The translations under genes were made by a program, and so were the position numbers. The notes beneath the pieces were generated by a model. The model searched no databases. It saw only the letters and a list, made by a program, of their open reading frames with translations, and was not told where the DNA came from. Positions 14,148 to 21,666 of a DNA stretch of 21,668 nucleotides are shown here, piece after piece; position 1 is the stretch's first letter, and each line of letters begins with the position of its first letter. The DNA is from JBJXHG01 sp046160865 (GTDB taxonomy: Bacteria; Planctomycetota; UBA1135; GCA-002686595): assembly GCA_046160865.1 (NCBI GenBank), contig JBJXHG010000063.1, positions 1 through 21,668 of the forward strand, read 5' to 3'.

Positions 14148-15311
14148 TCACGGCAAGAAGCTCTTCCGGTTCGCCAATTTCCGCGGCAGGTACTCCTCGA
14201 TCACGAAGTTGAGGCCCCACTTCGCTAACGCTTGCTGCTCGGCGCGCACGCCACTCTTGAGCATCTGGTCGATCGCCTTGATCCACGGCTTGTGCGCCAC
14301 GAAGAACGGATCGTTCTTCAAGGCGTCCTTCGCGCGCTTGATGTCGACCTCCAGCAGCTTGTGCGTCGCGTCCTGCAGCTTGAAGTCGATGACGTCTTGC
14401 GGCGTGACGCCGAGGTACTGCGCCTGCGGCACGCAGAAGAAGCGGTTGATGTGCGCCGCGTTGCCCGAGCCGACCTTCAACGTCCGGTAGATGTTGGCGA
14501 TTCCATAAGGGTCGCAATCGACGAAGGCGTAGACCGGGATCTTCTTCTCGTCGGCGAGCCGGCGGATGAAGCGGCGCGTCGCGCGCGTCGGCACGCCGGC
14601 AGTCTCGACGAGGATGCACTGGGCGGTCTTCCAGTACTTGTGGTTGTTCAGGCGCTGGAACATGCCGCCCGTTTCGATCGCGAGCACGAACTTCGCCTCG
14701 GTCTCGAACTTCAAGTGCTCGACCGAGTGCGGGATCGAGTAGCTGCCCGAGCCGAAGCCGGTGCAGTCGATGCGAATGGGCAAGCCCGTCTCCGAGTCGT
14801 TGTCGATGACGACGAGATTGCCCGCGACCGATCCGCCGTGCTCTTCCGGGAAGTAGCGCAGCTGCTCGCGCGAGAGTCCGTCGAGCGACGCGAGCGCCTC
14901 GATGTCGTCCATCACCGTGTCGGACTCGACCTGCTCGTTGAACTTGCAGTCGCCCCAGTTCTTCGAGACGTAGTACGCCTCCCGCTTGGTCGCGAAGTCG
15001 TTGTTCTCGACCATCTCCTTGCTGATCGACATCAACCGCAAGGTCTGCGCGAAGCTCTTCACCGTGTTCACGGAGAGCGCGCGCGCTTTCTGGCCGCGGC
15101 CGAGCTCGAAGTAACCGACCTTCGCGTCGTACTTCACGTTCGACAGCGCGCGCGTCGGGAAGCGCAGCTCGGGAAGGATGCGCTTGTGGATGCTCGTGCG
15201 CACGCGCAGCGCGGTGCTCTCGATCAGCTTCAGCGTCTTCTTGTCGAGCTCGTCGAGCGGCTTGGCGGCGCGTTTGACGGCGGTGTCGACGGGCTTCTTT
15301 TTGGCGGCCAT
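14148..15311 (-). CDS. DNA topoisomerase VI subunit A (Spo11-like)
   Basis: A 387-residue type IIB topoisomerase A subunit, the DNA-cleaving partner that makes staggered double-strand breaks through a tyrosine. The winged-helix/CAP part has T-K-R110-E-A-Y-Y114-V-S-K; Y114 aligns with the catalytic tyrosine of Spo11. The Toprim part has E213 in A-I-E-T-G-G-M-F and D265-C-D267-P-Y-G-I-A-N-I, the metal-binding acid set. Length is close to the usual 360-390. The N-terminus is Lys-rich (M-A-A-K-K-K). Subunit B, the GHKL ATPase required for strand passage and usually adjacent, is not in the window. Codon use is GC-rich like the rest of the chromosome. A TTGCGT/TAAGAC promoter precedes it, and the TIR-like gene follows on the same strand. 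Confidence 0.93.
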   Translation of the reverse strand: MAAKKKPVDTAVKRAAKPLDELDKKTLKLIESTALRVRTSIHKRILPELRFPTRALSNVKYDAKVGYFELGRGQKARALSVNTVKSFAQTLRLMSISKEMVENNDFATKREAYYVSKNWGDCKFNEQVESDTVMDDIEALASLDGLSREQLRYFPEEHGGSVAGNLVVIDNDSETGLPIRIDCTGFGSGSYSIPHSVEHLKFETEAKFVLAIETGGMFQRLNNHKYWKTAQCILVETAGVPTRATRRFIRRLADEKKIPVYAFVDCDPYGIANIYRTLKVGSGNAAHINRFFCVPQAQYLGVTPQDVIDFKLQDATHKLLEVDIKRAKDALKNDPFFVAHKPWIKAIDQMLKSGVRAEQQALAKWGLNFVIEEYLPRKLANRKSFLP

Positions 15312-15317
15312 GCGCCT

Positions 15318-15346
15318 GTCTTAGGGGCGCGACGAGGGAGACGCAA
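15318..15346 (-). promoter_or_regulatory. Candidate promoter of the topoisomerase VI-A gene
   Basis: On the minus strand TTGCGT (15346-15341), 17 bases, then TAAGAC (15323-15318), then 6 bases to the ATG at 15311. The spacing fits a leaderless or nearly leaderless transcript. It is the best -35/-10 pair among the leaderless-type starts. Confidence 0.45.
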
Positions 15347-15420
15347 GCGAGTCAGTGGGCGGGCCGGGGCAAGCGAAGAAGGCAGCTGCGCAGCAACGGC
15401 AGGCACCGCGTGCAGCGCGA

Positions 15421-15436
15421 CCGCGCGACCGCGCGG
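15421..15436 (-). terminator. GC hairpin after the secreted repeat protein
   Basis: ccgcgc (15421-15426) pairs with gcgcgg (15431-15436) around the loop gacc, one base beyond the stop of the minus-strand gene at 15438. No U tract follows. It separates that gene from the topoisomerase promoter. Confidence 0.4.
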
Positions 15437-15437
15437 C

Positions 15438-17936
15438 TCACCACGTGAGGCGGACGCCACTCGAGATGTTCGTCGTGCCCGCGCTGCAGAAGCCGGGCGT
15501 CGTGTTGCGGTAGAAGATCTGGTAGCTCCGCACCGCTCCGCCGCCGGGCGTCACGCCGCTGAACACACTGAGCGGCGCCGTGAAGCCGAGCGCGGGATTC
15601 GGATACACGACCGATCCGCCGACCGCGTTCTGCGATCCGAAGCGCGTCAGCGCTCCACCGACGCAGCGCAGTCCGTCGCCGCTCACGAGCGGGATCCCTA
15701 GCTCGGCGGTGCCCGAGATGAAGAACGCGAAGCCGACCGGCGAGAGTCCCGTGCCCAGCAGCTCGACCGTGTCGGGATTCGTCGTGCCCGTCGCGCACAG
15801 TTTGCCGCCGTTCGAGTTGAACGAGTTCGCGCAGCCGGCGTCGGGTGCGCCGCTCGGATTCGGCACCGTGTTCGGCGGCGCGCACGGGCACGGAACCGGG
15901 AGCGAGCCGTCACCGAAACAGAACGCCGTACCTAGCGTTCCGCAGCAACCGGCGCGCAACAGCCACACGCCGGGGAGTCCGAGCGAGTCGAGCTCGGCCG
16001 GCAGCACGTCGTTGTTCGAGATCGTCGTGTAGTCGTACGCGCCGCTCGTGCGGCCCGCGAACCACGCGCGTCCGACGGATCCCTCGCACGTCGATTCGTC
16101 GACGGGCGCCGGAAAGTTGCCGGCCGCGTGCTGCACGCCCGCGCCGACGAAGAACACGCCCGACGCGACGACCGGCGCCGGCAGCGCGATCTCGTGGAAC
16201 GTGTCGGTGGCCGTGCCTTGCACCGTCGTCGCGACTTGCGCGAGCAGCACGAGATCGATCGGATCGCCGTCGTCGTTCGGATCGTCCCAGATCGCGACGA
16301 CGGCCGGCGTGCCGTTGCTCGGTGCGGTCGCGGGGAACGCGGCGCTGCCCCAGGCGGTCGAGATCGAGCTCACGCGCGTGCTGCTCCCGGCGTCGCCGAA
16401 GCGTTGCATCCACACGGCCGTGCCGCCGGCGACGAGACCGATGGCGTTGTCGGAAACGCCGTCGTCGTAGCGGCAACCCGCGACCGGCAAACCGACGGAC
16501 AGCGTGAACTGACCGGTCGTGCCCGGCGCGCCGGTCGTGTTCGGCGACGTACCTATCTGGAGCATGTACACGCCGCCGGCGACGGCGTTCCAGCACACCT
16601 TCGTCTCGCGCCCGCACGTGTCGTCGCTGCACGCGATGGCTTGTGCGACCGGACAGCCCGCGCCCGAATACACGGCGACTTTCGAATCGAGCCCGAACGC
16701 GAGGTTGCACGTCGACAGCGAAGCTTGTCCGCTCGTCGGCGCGGTCCAGCGGAACCAGACGTCCTGCTCGATGCCGATCGCGCCGAAGAAGTCGCAGCTC
16801 GTGTTCGCTTGGCCTTGCGGGCCCGTCGTCGCGAGCGAGTTGTCGAACGCGAACGTGCCGACGCCGCTGATCGGCGTCGCGCTCGCGCAGTTGTCGTTCG
16901 TCGCCGGTTGCGTGATCGCGATCGAGAACGTTCCGACGGTGCCGGGCTCGCCCGGATACGTGCCGAGCTGCAGCGTGTAGGTGCTGCCGCTCGTGCACGC
17001 GAACGAGATGCGCGACTGCACGTCGCACAAATCGTCGTTGCACGCGAGCGGTGAGCCCGCGGGGCAGCCGATGCCTGCGTAGGCCGCGAGCTTCGAGTCC
17101 ATCGACGTCTGCCCGCACAGCGACACGGTCGCGACACCGGTCGACGGCGCGGTCCAGCGGAACCACACGTCGTTGTCGATGCCGGTCAGCGTGTGGAAGT
17201 TGCACGCCGGATGGTTCTGCGCCTCGGGTCCGCCGGCGGCCTGCGTGTTGTCGAAGGCGAACGTGCCGGTGCCGGAGATCACCGTCGGGTTGCTGCACGG
17301 ATCGTTCGTGGCGGGCGTGAGCACGTCGATCGTGAACGTGCCGACGCCGCCGGGTGAATCGGGATACGTGCCGAGCTGAATGGTGTAGGTGTGGCCGCCG
17401 TCCGCGATGAACGTCGTCTGCGACTGGTAGGGACCGCACGCGTCGTCGTTGCACGAGATCGCGGCCGAGGCCGCCGCCGCGCAGCCGATGCCGTCGTAGA
17501 TCGCGACCTTCGTGTCGACGACCGATTGGCCGCAGATCGAGATCACGCCCGTACCGCCGACCGGCGCGGTCCAGCGATACCACACGTCGTGACCGATGCC
17601 GGGCACGCCGAAGTGCACGCAGTTGAAGTTCGTCTGGCCCTGCGTCCCTTGCGTCGCTTGCGAATTGTCGAACGCGAACGGGCCGCTGCCAGAGATCGTG
17701 AGCAGCGCCGAGCAATCGTCGTTGCTCGGCGGCGGCATGAGCACCGGTTGGCCGTGCGGAGCCGGATGCGCAGGACTCGGCGCGGGCGTCGTCGCGAGCG
17801 GCGCCTTCTTCTCACCTTTGTGGACGCGGTTGGGCGCGTCGATCCGGCCGTCTTGGACGGGACGAGCGGTCGCCGGCAGTGCCGGCAAAACGCCGAACGC
17901 GACCGAGAGGAGCAGGCGGGCGGCTGACGAATGCAT
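15438..17936 (-). CDS. Secreted protein with three tandem beta-rich repeats and planctomycete-type C-terminal module
   Basis: An 832-residue exported protein. Signal peptide at residues 1-25 (ends P-A-T-A-R-P), then a Pro/Ala-rich linker (44-70). Three homologous repeats follow at about 72-209, 211-345 and 347-485. Each begins N-D-x-C, then I-S-G-x-G-x-F-A-F-D-N, D-V-W-F/Y-R-W-T-A-P and a C-N/S-D-D-x-C turn, with conserved cysteines. They resemble PPC-like (prepeptidase C-terminal) jelly-roll modules. Residues ~486-660 are another beta domain (D-D-P-N-D-D-G-D-P), and ~664-832 carry the G-T-A-F-C-F-G-D-G...P-C-P-C tail. No catalytic motif was found; binding or adhesive roles are plausible. A promoter-like pair lies ~75 nt upstream. 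Confidence 0.87.
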   Translation of the reverse strand: MHSSAARLLLSVAFGVLPALPATARPVQDGRIDAPNRVHKGEKKAPLATTPAPSPAHPAPHGQPVLMPPPSNDDCSALLTISGSGPFAFDNSQATQGTQGQTNFNCVHFGVPGIGHDVWYRWTAPVGGTGVISICGQSVVDTKVAIYDGIGCAAAASAAISCNDDACGPYQSQTTFIADGGHTYTIQLGTYPDSPGGVGTFTIDVLTPATNDPCSNPTVISGTGTFAFDNTQAAGGPEAQNHPACNFHTLTGIDNDVWFRWTAPSTGVATVSLCGQTSMDSKLAAYAGIGCPAGSPLACNDDLCDVQSRISFACTSGSTYTLQLGTYPGEPGTVGTFSIAITQPATNDNCASATPISGVGTFAFDNSLATTGPQGQANTSCDFFGAIGIEQDVWFRWTAPTSGQASLSTCNLAFGLDSKVAVYSGAGCPVAQAIACSDDTCGRETKVCWNAVAGGVYMLQIGTSPNTTGAPGTTGQFTLSVGLPVAGCRYDDGVSDNAIGLVAGGTAVWMQRFGDAGSSTRVSSISTAWGSAAFPATAPSNGTPAVVAIWDDPNDDGDPIDLVLLAQVATTVQGTATDTFHEIALPAPVVASGVFFVGAGVQHAAGNFPAPVDESTCEGSVGRAWFAGRTSGAYDYTTISNNDVLPAELDSLGLPGVWLLRAGCCGTLGTAFCFGDGSLPVPCPCAPPNTVPNPSGAPDAGCANSFNSNGGKLCATGTTNPDTVELLGTGLSPVGFAFFISGTAELGIPLVSGDGLRCVGGALTRFGSQNAVGGSVVYPNPALGFTAPLSVFSGVTPGGGAVRSYQIFYRNTTPGFCSAGTTNISSGVRLTW

Positions 17937-18158
17937 CGAGGGTTCGGGGCGAGCGGGGGACGGAAGAGCAGGGGCCGCGAGCAGGCTCCCCGAAGTGTAT
18001 GCCAGGCGCAGAAGCTAGCACGGCTTCCCGTTCTTCACAGATCCGTGCGCCCCGGCTTCGGACGCATGCGCAGGCCGTGGGGTTCCGCGCGCACGCATGG
18101 TGCGGCTGCTGCGAGGGCATCGCCGGCTCGACGGCTCAGGCGAACCGGTTGGTGCGTG
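17937..18158. other. 222-nt spacer between secreted protein and C11 peptidase genes
   Basis: The longest non-coding stretch of the window. It holds the likely leader and promoter of the gene at 15438-17936. Open frames here are short and Arg-rich with no recognisable product. No RNA gene or riboswitch fold was recognised. Confidence 0.4.
18012..18040 (-). promoter_or_regulatory. Candidate promoter of the secreted repeat protein
   Basis: Minus strand: ctgtga (18040-18035), 17 bases, TAGCTT (18017-18012), giving a leader of about 70 nt. A second -10-like TACACT lies at 17999-17994, without a good -35. The leader has no evident Shine-Dalgarno before ATG 17936. Confidence 0.3.
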
Positions 18159-19547
18159 CTACGGCAGGTAGCGATTCGACCCGCCGTTGCGCGCGTCGTC
18201 GAACCACGAGTCGAGCAGCTCGAACCAACTTTCGATGCGTTGATTGCCTTCACCCGCGCCGTCCGCGCACCACGCGAGGCCCGGACACACCGTCGGGTTC
18301 TCCGACGCCGCGCGCGGGCTGTACCAGTCGAATCGGCTCCACGCGCCGCGCAGGACCCCGAGCTTCTCGTCACCGTCCGGGAACAAGACGTAGAGGCCGT
18401 TCCGCTGCTCCTCGAACCCGAAGTAGAGCGACATGCCGAACGAGTTCGTGACGACACGCGGGATCGCGGCGAGGACTGCTTTCGCGCGCGCGCGCGCGGC
18501 GTCCGTGAGCTGCGCGCTCTCCGCGAACCGGCGCGCGAGATCGCCGAGGTCGAAGTACGGTAGCGACGCCCACGCATCCTCGCCCGGCGGCATGTAGTTC
18601 ATCGCGAGCGCGGTGCCGCGGAACCCGCGCAAGTCGCAGGCGACCTTTTTCGCTTCGGGTGACGCGAGCTCGCGCGCCAGCGCGTCGACCTCGGCTTTGA
18701 GCGCGCCGACGTGCGCGAGGTCGTAGCAGCTCCACGCTTCGAAGCTCACTTCCCGCGCGCGGTCGCGCGGCATGGCTTTCACCTGCGCGTGCTTCGCGCG
18801 CACGATCTCGCGGCCGAGCTCGAGCGCCGTTGCTTTCGACGGATCCAGAGCGCCCACGCGCGCGCGGTGCAGCCGGGCGAGGATCGCCTCGTACGGCAGC
18901 GGTCCCGACACCGACGGCGACGCCACGACGACGCGCGCCGAAAAATCACCCGTGCCCGGCCGCCACTGGTAGAGGTTCTCGACGCCGCCCATCGAGCACA
19001 CGTCGAAGCACATCAAGTCGACCGAGTCCTGCTCCTCCAGAACTCGTGTGAGCTCGGCGCTGCACAGCGGGTCGCCCTTCGAATTCGAGTCGTAGCCCCA
19101 CGTCGGTCCCGAGCCGTGGCTGTAGAACACGAGCGCGTAGTTCCGCGCCGGGAAGTGCGCCTTGCCGAAGCGCAGGAACTGCCGCAGCGTCGCCGCGTCG
19201 CCGACGTTCGCCTCGTGACTCGACGAGCGCGTGATGTCGGGGAGCTCGGGAGCGCCGTCGAGTCGCTCGGCTGCGTCGTGCGTGATGCGGTAGAGGCGCG
19301 TGTCCTGGAAGTCTTCGCCGAGCGCCGCCGCGTCGTCGGAGAACCCGGCCGCGCGATCGACGAGCAGCACGAGCTCGACGCCTTGGCCGTCGAGGAAGCC
19401 GCGCTTCATCGCGGCGATGTCGTCCATGATCGTCTCTTCGCACGAGTTGTTGGCCGCGCCGTAGAAGAGGATCGTCCAGTCGGCGGGTTGCGTGGTCGCA
19501 CCGGTGGAGAGCACGGGGAGCGCGGCGAACAAGCGTGCGGTGATCAT
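18159..19547 (-). CDS. Secreted clostripain-like (C11 family) cysteine peptidase
   Basis: A 462-residue protein. After a short hydrophobic N-terminus (M-I-T-A-R-L-F-A-A-L-P-V-L), the family's opening strand D-W-T-I-L-F-Y-G-A-A-N-N starts near residue 23. The catalytic dyad is H144 in F-Y-S-H-G-S-G-P and C184 in C-F-D-V-C-S-M-G-G-V-E, the C11 clan-CD arrangement. An acidic loop (W-G-Y-D-S-N-S-K-G-D-P) follows the histidine, as expected. Members cleave after basic residues and often self-process; the substrate here is unknown. The export signal suggests a periplasmic or surface location. The start at 19547 follows TAACCT with leaderless spacing. It lies 91 nt downstream of the radical SAM gene on the same strand. 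Confidence 0.9.
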   Translation of the reverse strand: MITARLFAALPVLSTGATTQPADWTILFYGAANNSCEETIMDDIAAMKRGFLDGQGVELVLLVDRAAGFSDDAAALGEDFQDTRLYRITHDAAERLDGAPELPDITRSSSHEANVGDAATLRQFLRFGKAHFPARNYALVFYSHGSGPTWGYDSNSKGDPLCSAELTRVLEEQDSVDLMCFDVCSMGGVENLYQWRPGTGDFSARVVVASPSVSGPLPYEAILARLHRARVGALDPSKATALELGREIVRAKHAQVKAMPRDRAREVSFEAWSCYDLAHVGALKAEVDALARELASPEAKKVACDLRGFRGTALAMNYMPPGEDAWASLPYFDLGDLARRFAESAQLTDAARARAKAVLAAIPRVVTNSFGMSLYFGFEEQRNGLYVLFPDGDEKLGVLRGAWSRFDWYSPRAASENPTVCPGLAWCADGAGEGNQRIESWFELLDSWFDDARNGGSNRYLP

Positions 19548-19553
19548 GCCGCC

Positions 19554-19559
19554 AGGTTA
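19554..19559 (-). promoter_or_regulatory. -10-like box, leaderless geometry, C11 peptidase gene
   Basis: Minus strand TAACCT with 6 bases to the ATG at 19547 and no Shine-Dalgarno. No clear -35. Confidence 0.4.
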
Positions 19560-19638
19560 GCGCGGGCTGCTGCGCGACGATGGCCCGGATCGTGTTCGAT
19601 CGCGGTATCGAGCTCCACCGGCGACTACGCGCGTTCGC

Positions 19639-20715
19639 TCAGAAGCGCCCGAGCCCGATGGGGCACTTCTTGCACCACTCGGGCGTCTTGTTGCGGTCGA
19701 TGAGCGCCTCGCGGCAAGCACTGAAGAAGCTGCCCTGGAACACGGACAAGAGGTCGCCTTGCTCGCTCTCGTCCGCCGGCGTGTCGGGCCAGTAAGGGCA
19801 CGGCAGCACCTTGCGCATGGTGCGGCGCACGTTGACGCTGTCGACGAAGATGTGGTCGAAGGGCCAGTTGCAGAAGGGCTCGCCTTCCGGGAGGTCGGGC
19901 GACGTCTTCGCGCGCGCCATCATCTCGTCGACCGTGAGCAGCGAGGGGATGTCGATCTCGATGCCGAGCTCCTGGCCGCGCGCTTGCGCTTGCGCGAGCA
20001 TCACGGGCACGAGCGCGGGATCGAGGATGCGCATCTTCTCGCGGATCTCGTCCGAGAAGAGATCGTCCATCTCGACCATGCGATAGCGCACGAGGTCGAA
20101 GCCGAGTTCCTTCGCTACGGCCACGAACAGCGGCACCTGACGCAGGTTCGGCTCGACGATCGAGAACGCGGCCGTGATCGTGATGCGCTTCTGCGGCTGC
20201 GCGTCGCGCGCGCGCACGAGCGCACGGATCTTCTCCGCCATCTTGTCGTACTTCAGCCGGTCGCGCAGCCACTCGACCGTGTCGACCTCGCTGCCGTCGA
20301 TCGAGATCGCGATCTCGCAGTCGTGCAGTTCGGAGATCGCCGCGATCGCCGGGTCGTTCACGAGCATGCCGTTCGTCGAGAACTGGATGCGGCCGCCGAA
20401 GTCCTTGAGCGCGCGCAGGATCTCCGTGAAGTGCGGATTCATGAACGGCTCGGCGCCGCACGAGAGCTGCAGCATGTGGATGTGCGGCAGGAGCGTTCCG
20501 AAGCGCGCGAGGAACTCGTCGCGCGTGTAGTTGTCGGCCTTGATGCCCCGGTACGGCTCGGTCGCCATGTGGCAGAACCGGCAACGGATGTTGCACAGGT
20601 TCCCGACGTCCATGATCAGGGTGATGAAGCGGCCGCGCGCGCGCAGCGTCGCGGCGAACGCTTCGGCCCGTGCCGCGGCATCGGGCTCCTTCTTGCGGAA
20701 ACGTAGGAACTGCAT
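19639..20715 (-). CDS. Radical SAM protein with SPASM/twitch-like C-terminus
   Basis: A 358-residue radical SAM enzyme. The [4Fe-4S]/SAM site is C41-N-I-R-C45-R-F-C48-H-M. The barrel continues with L-S-C-G-A-E-P-F-M-N-P (the GGEP-equivalent), F-S-T-N-G-M-L and A-I-S-I-D-G-S. The C-terminal part has C282, C306, C334, C348 and C351 (ending E-W-C-K-K-C-P-I-G), enough for at least one auxiliary cluster of SPASM/twitch type, though fewer than a full SPASM set. Such enzymes modify peptides, proteins or small molecules; the substrate is not identifiable and no precursor peptide gene was seen nearby. I chose ATG 20715. A TTG at 20775 abuts the -10-like TATGAT, so it could not be in the message from that promoter. 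Confidence 0.88.
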   Translation of the reverse strand: MQFLRFRKKEPDAAARAEAFAATLRARGRFITLIMDVGNLCNIRCRFCHMATEPYRGIKADNYTRDEFLARFGTLLPHIHMLQLSCGAEPFMNPHFTEILRALKDFGGRIQFSTNGMLVNDPAIAAISELHDCEIAISIDGSEVDTVEWLRDRLKYDKMAEKIRALVRARDAQPQKRITITAAFSIVEPNLRQVPLFVAVAKELGFDLVRYRMVEMDDLFSDEIREKMRILDPALVPVMLAQAQARGQELGIEIDIPSLLTVDEMMARAKTSPDLPEGEPFCNWPFDHIFVDSVNVRRTMRKVLPCPYWPDTPADESEQGDLLSVFQGSFFSACREALIDRNKTPEWCKKCPIGLGRF

Positions 20716-20775
20716 GCAGACGCGGGGGCGGGGCCAGGCGAGCGACGGGGGGAGTAGCCGGACGAACTCTGGCAA

Positions 20776-20781
20776 ATCATA
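20776..20781 (-). promoter_or_regulatory. -10 element of the radical SAM gene
   Basis: Minus strand TATGAT is one base from the TATAAT consensus and stands out in very GC-rich surroundings. It would give a leader of about 55 nt. No good -35 is evident 17-18 bases upstream. Confidence 0.4.
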
Positions 20782-20853
20782 CGGCCTCGCCGGGGGCGCT
20801 GGCGGAGCGAAGTCGGCGGAAGGAGGCGCGGCGGGTGGGGCGGCTCGATTGAG

Positions 20854-21579
20854 TCACGTTTGACGCATGGCGAGCAGCACGCACCCGGCCGCCGCGCACG
20901 CGAGATCGAAGGCGAGCGGCCGCTCGACGCCTGCACCGAGCACGAGCAGGCCGTTGTAGGCGCCGTGCAGAACGATCGACGGCACCAAGCTCCTGGTGCG
21001 CAGCGTGAGGAACGTGAGTGCAGCGCCCAGCAGCGCAGCGGGCAGGAACGAGCCGGTTGCGAGGTGCGCCGCGCCGAAGAGGGCGGCACCGATGGCGACG
21101 GAACTCGCATCCGAGAAGCCGCGCCGCAACGCCGCGAGGAGCGCGCCGCGGAAGTAGAGCTCCTCGACGATCGCCGGCGAGACGACGAGCACGAGGATCC
21201 GCGCGGCCATATCCATCTCACGCAGCGGCACCGGTGACGCGGCGACGAAATCCGTCGCGCCGATCGCACGCTCCCATGCGCTCGCATGCGCCGCGAGTAG
21301 CACCAGCGCTGGTGCGAACAGCGGCGCCGCGAGCGCGTCGGTCGCGCGTGGAGAGCGGAGCTGCAGGCGCTCGACGGCGCGCTCGTGCGCACCACGTGCG
21401 GTCGCGGCCAGCGTGAGCCACGTGAGCGCGGGCAGCACGAGCCATAGCGTTGCGAACAATCCCCACAGCGGGCTCCACGAGCGCAGTGCGCGTCCGCCGA
21501 ACACGATCGCGGCGACGCCCGCGACGCCGCACGCGAGCGCGAGCAGGCGCAAAGCGTTGCGGGAAGACGACGCCGTCAT
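20854..21579 (-). CDS. CPBP-family intramembrane glutamic protease (Abi/CAAX-like)
   Basis: A 241-residue, mostly hydrophobic protein with about six to eight membrane helices. The three catalytic motifs are intact: E139-E140-L-Y-F-R144 (EExxxR), F168-G-A-A-H172 (FxxxH) and H205-G-A-Y-N209 (HxxxN). The family includes Rce1-like CAAX proteases and bacterial bacteriocin-immunity or regulated-proteolysis proteins; the substrate here is unknown. The start at ATG 21579 keeps one N-terminal helix before the core; neither a Shine-Dalgarno nor a clear -10 was recognised upstream. The spacer to the radical SAM gene (20716-20853) holds only the latter's promoter. Confidence 0.9.
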   Translation of the reverse strand: MTASSSRNALRLLALACGVAGVAAIVFGGRALRSWSPLWGLFATLWLVLPALTWLTLAATARGAHERAVERLQLRSPRATDALAAPLFAPALVLLAAHASAWERAIGATDFVAASPVPLREMDMAARILVLVVSPAIVEELYFRGALLAALRRGFSDASSVAIGAALFGAAHLATGSFLPAALLGAALTFLTLRTRSLVPSIVLHGAYNGLLVLGAGVERPLAFDLACAAAGCVLLAMRQT

Positions 21580-21647
21580 CGGTGTGCAGATCGAAGTCGC
21601 GCCACGAAGTGCGCTGCACCCGGCGCGCCGCGCGCGGGTGACGAAGA
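21580..21647. other. Upstream region of the CPBP gene
   Basis: Sixty-eight bases with no supported gene. A minus-strand frame starting at 21619 reads into the CPBP gene out of frame and becomes Arg-rich, so it is not called. Confidence 0.35.
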
Positions 21648-21666
21648 GGGGGGGGGGGGGGGGGGG
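21648..21666. repeat. 19-base G homopolymer at the window end
   Basis: Nineteen consecutive G residues, then CG at the very end. No comparable homopolymer occurs elsewhere in the window. A contig edge or sequencing artefact (poly-G calls) is more likely than a biological tract. Confidence 0.7.

Noticed and set aside
15910..17715. 601-codon minus-strand frame inside the secreted repeat protein
   Set aside because: It is an out-of-frame reading (Arg/His-rich) of the same strand as the real gene, whose own frame has a signal peptide and conserved repeats.
15438..17936. Repeated DNA blocks suggestive of a repeat array
   Set aside because: The repeats are ~400 nt protein-coding units in one frame, not short direct repeats with spacers, so not CRISPR.
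20716..20775. TTG start of the radical SAM protein at 20775
   Set aside because: The TTG touches the -10-like TATGAT, so a transcript from that promoter would not contain it. The ATG at 20715 begins just before the K-K-E-P linker to the core domain.
20854..21579. Abortive-infection role for the CPBP protease
   Set aside because: The 'Abi' name is historical. The neighbours are not defence genes and the motifs only support an intramembrane protease.
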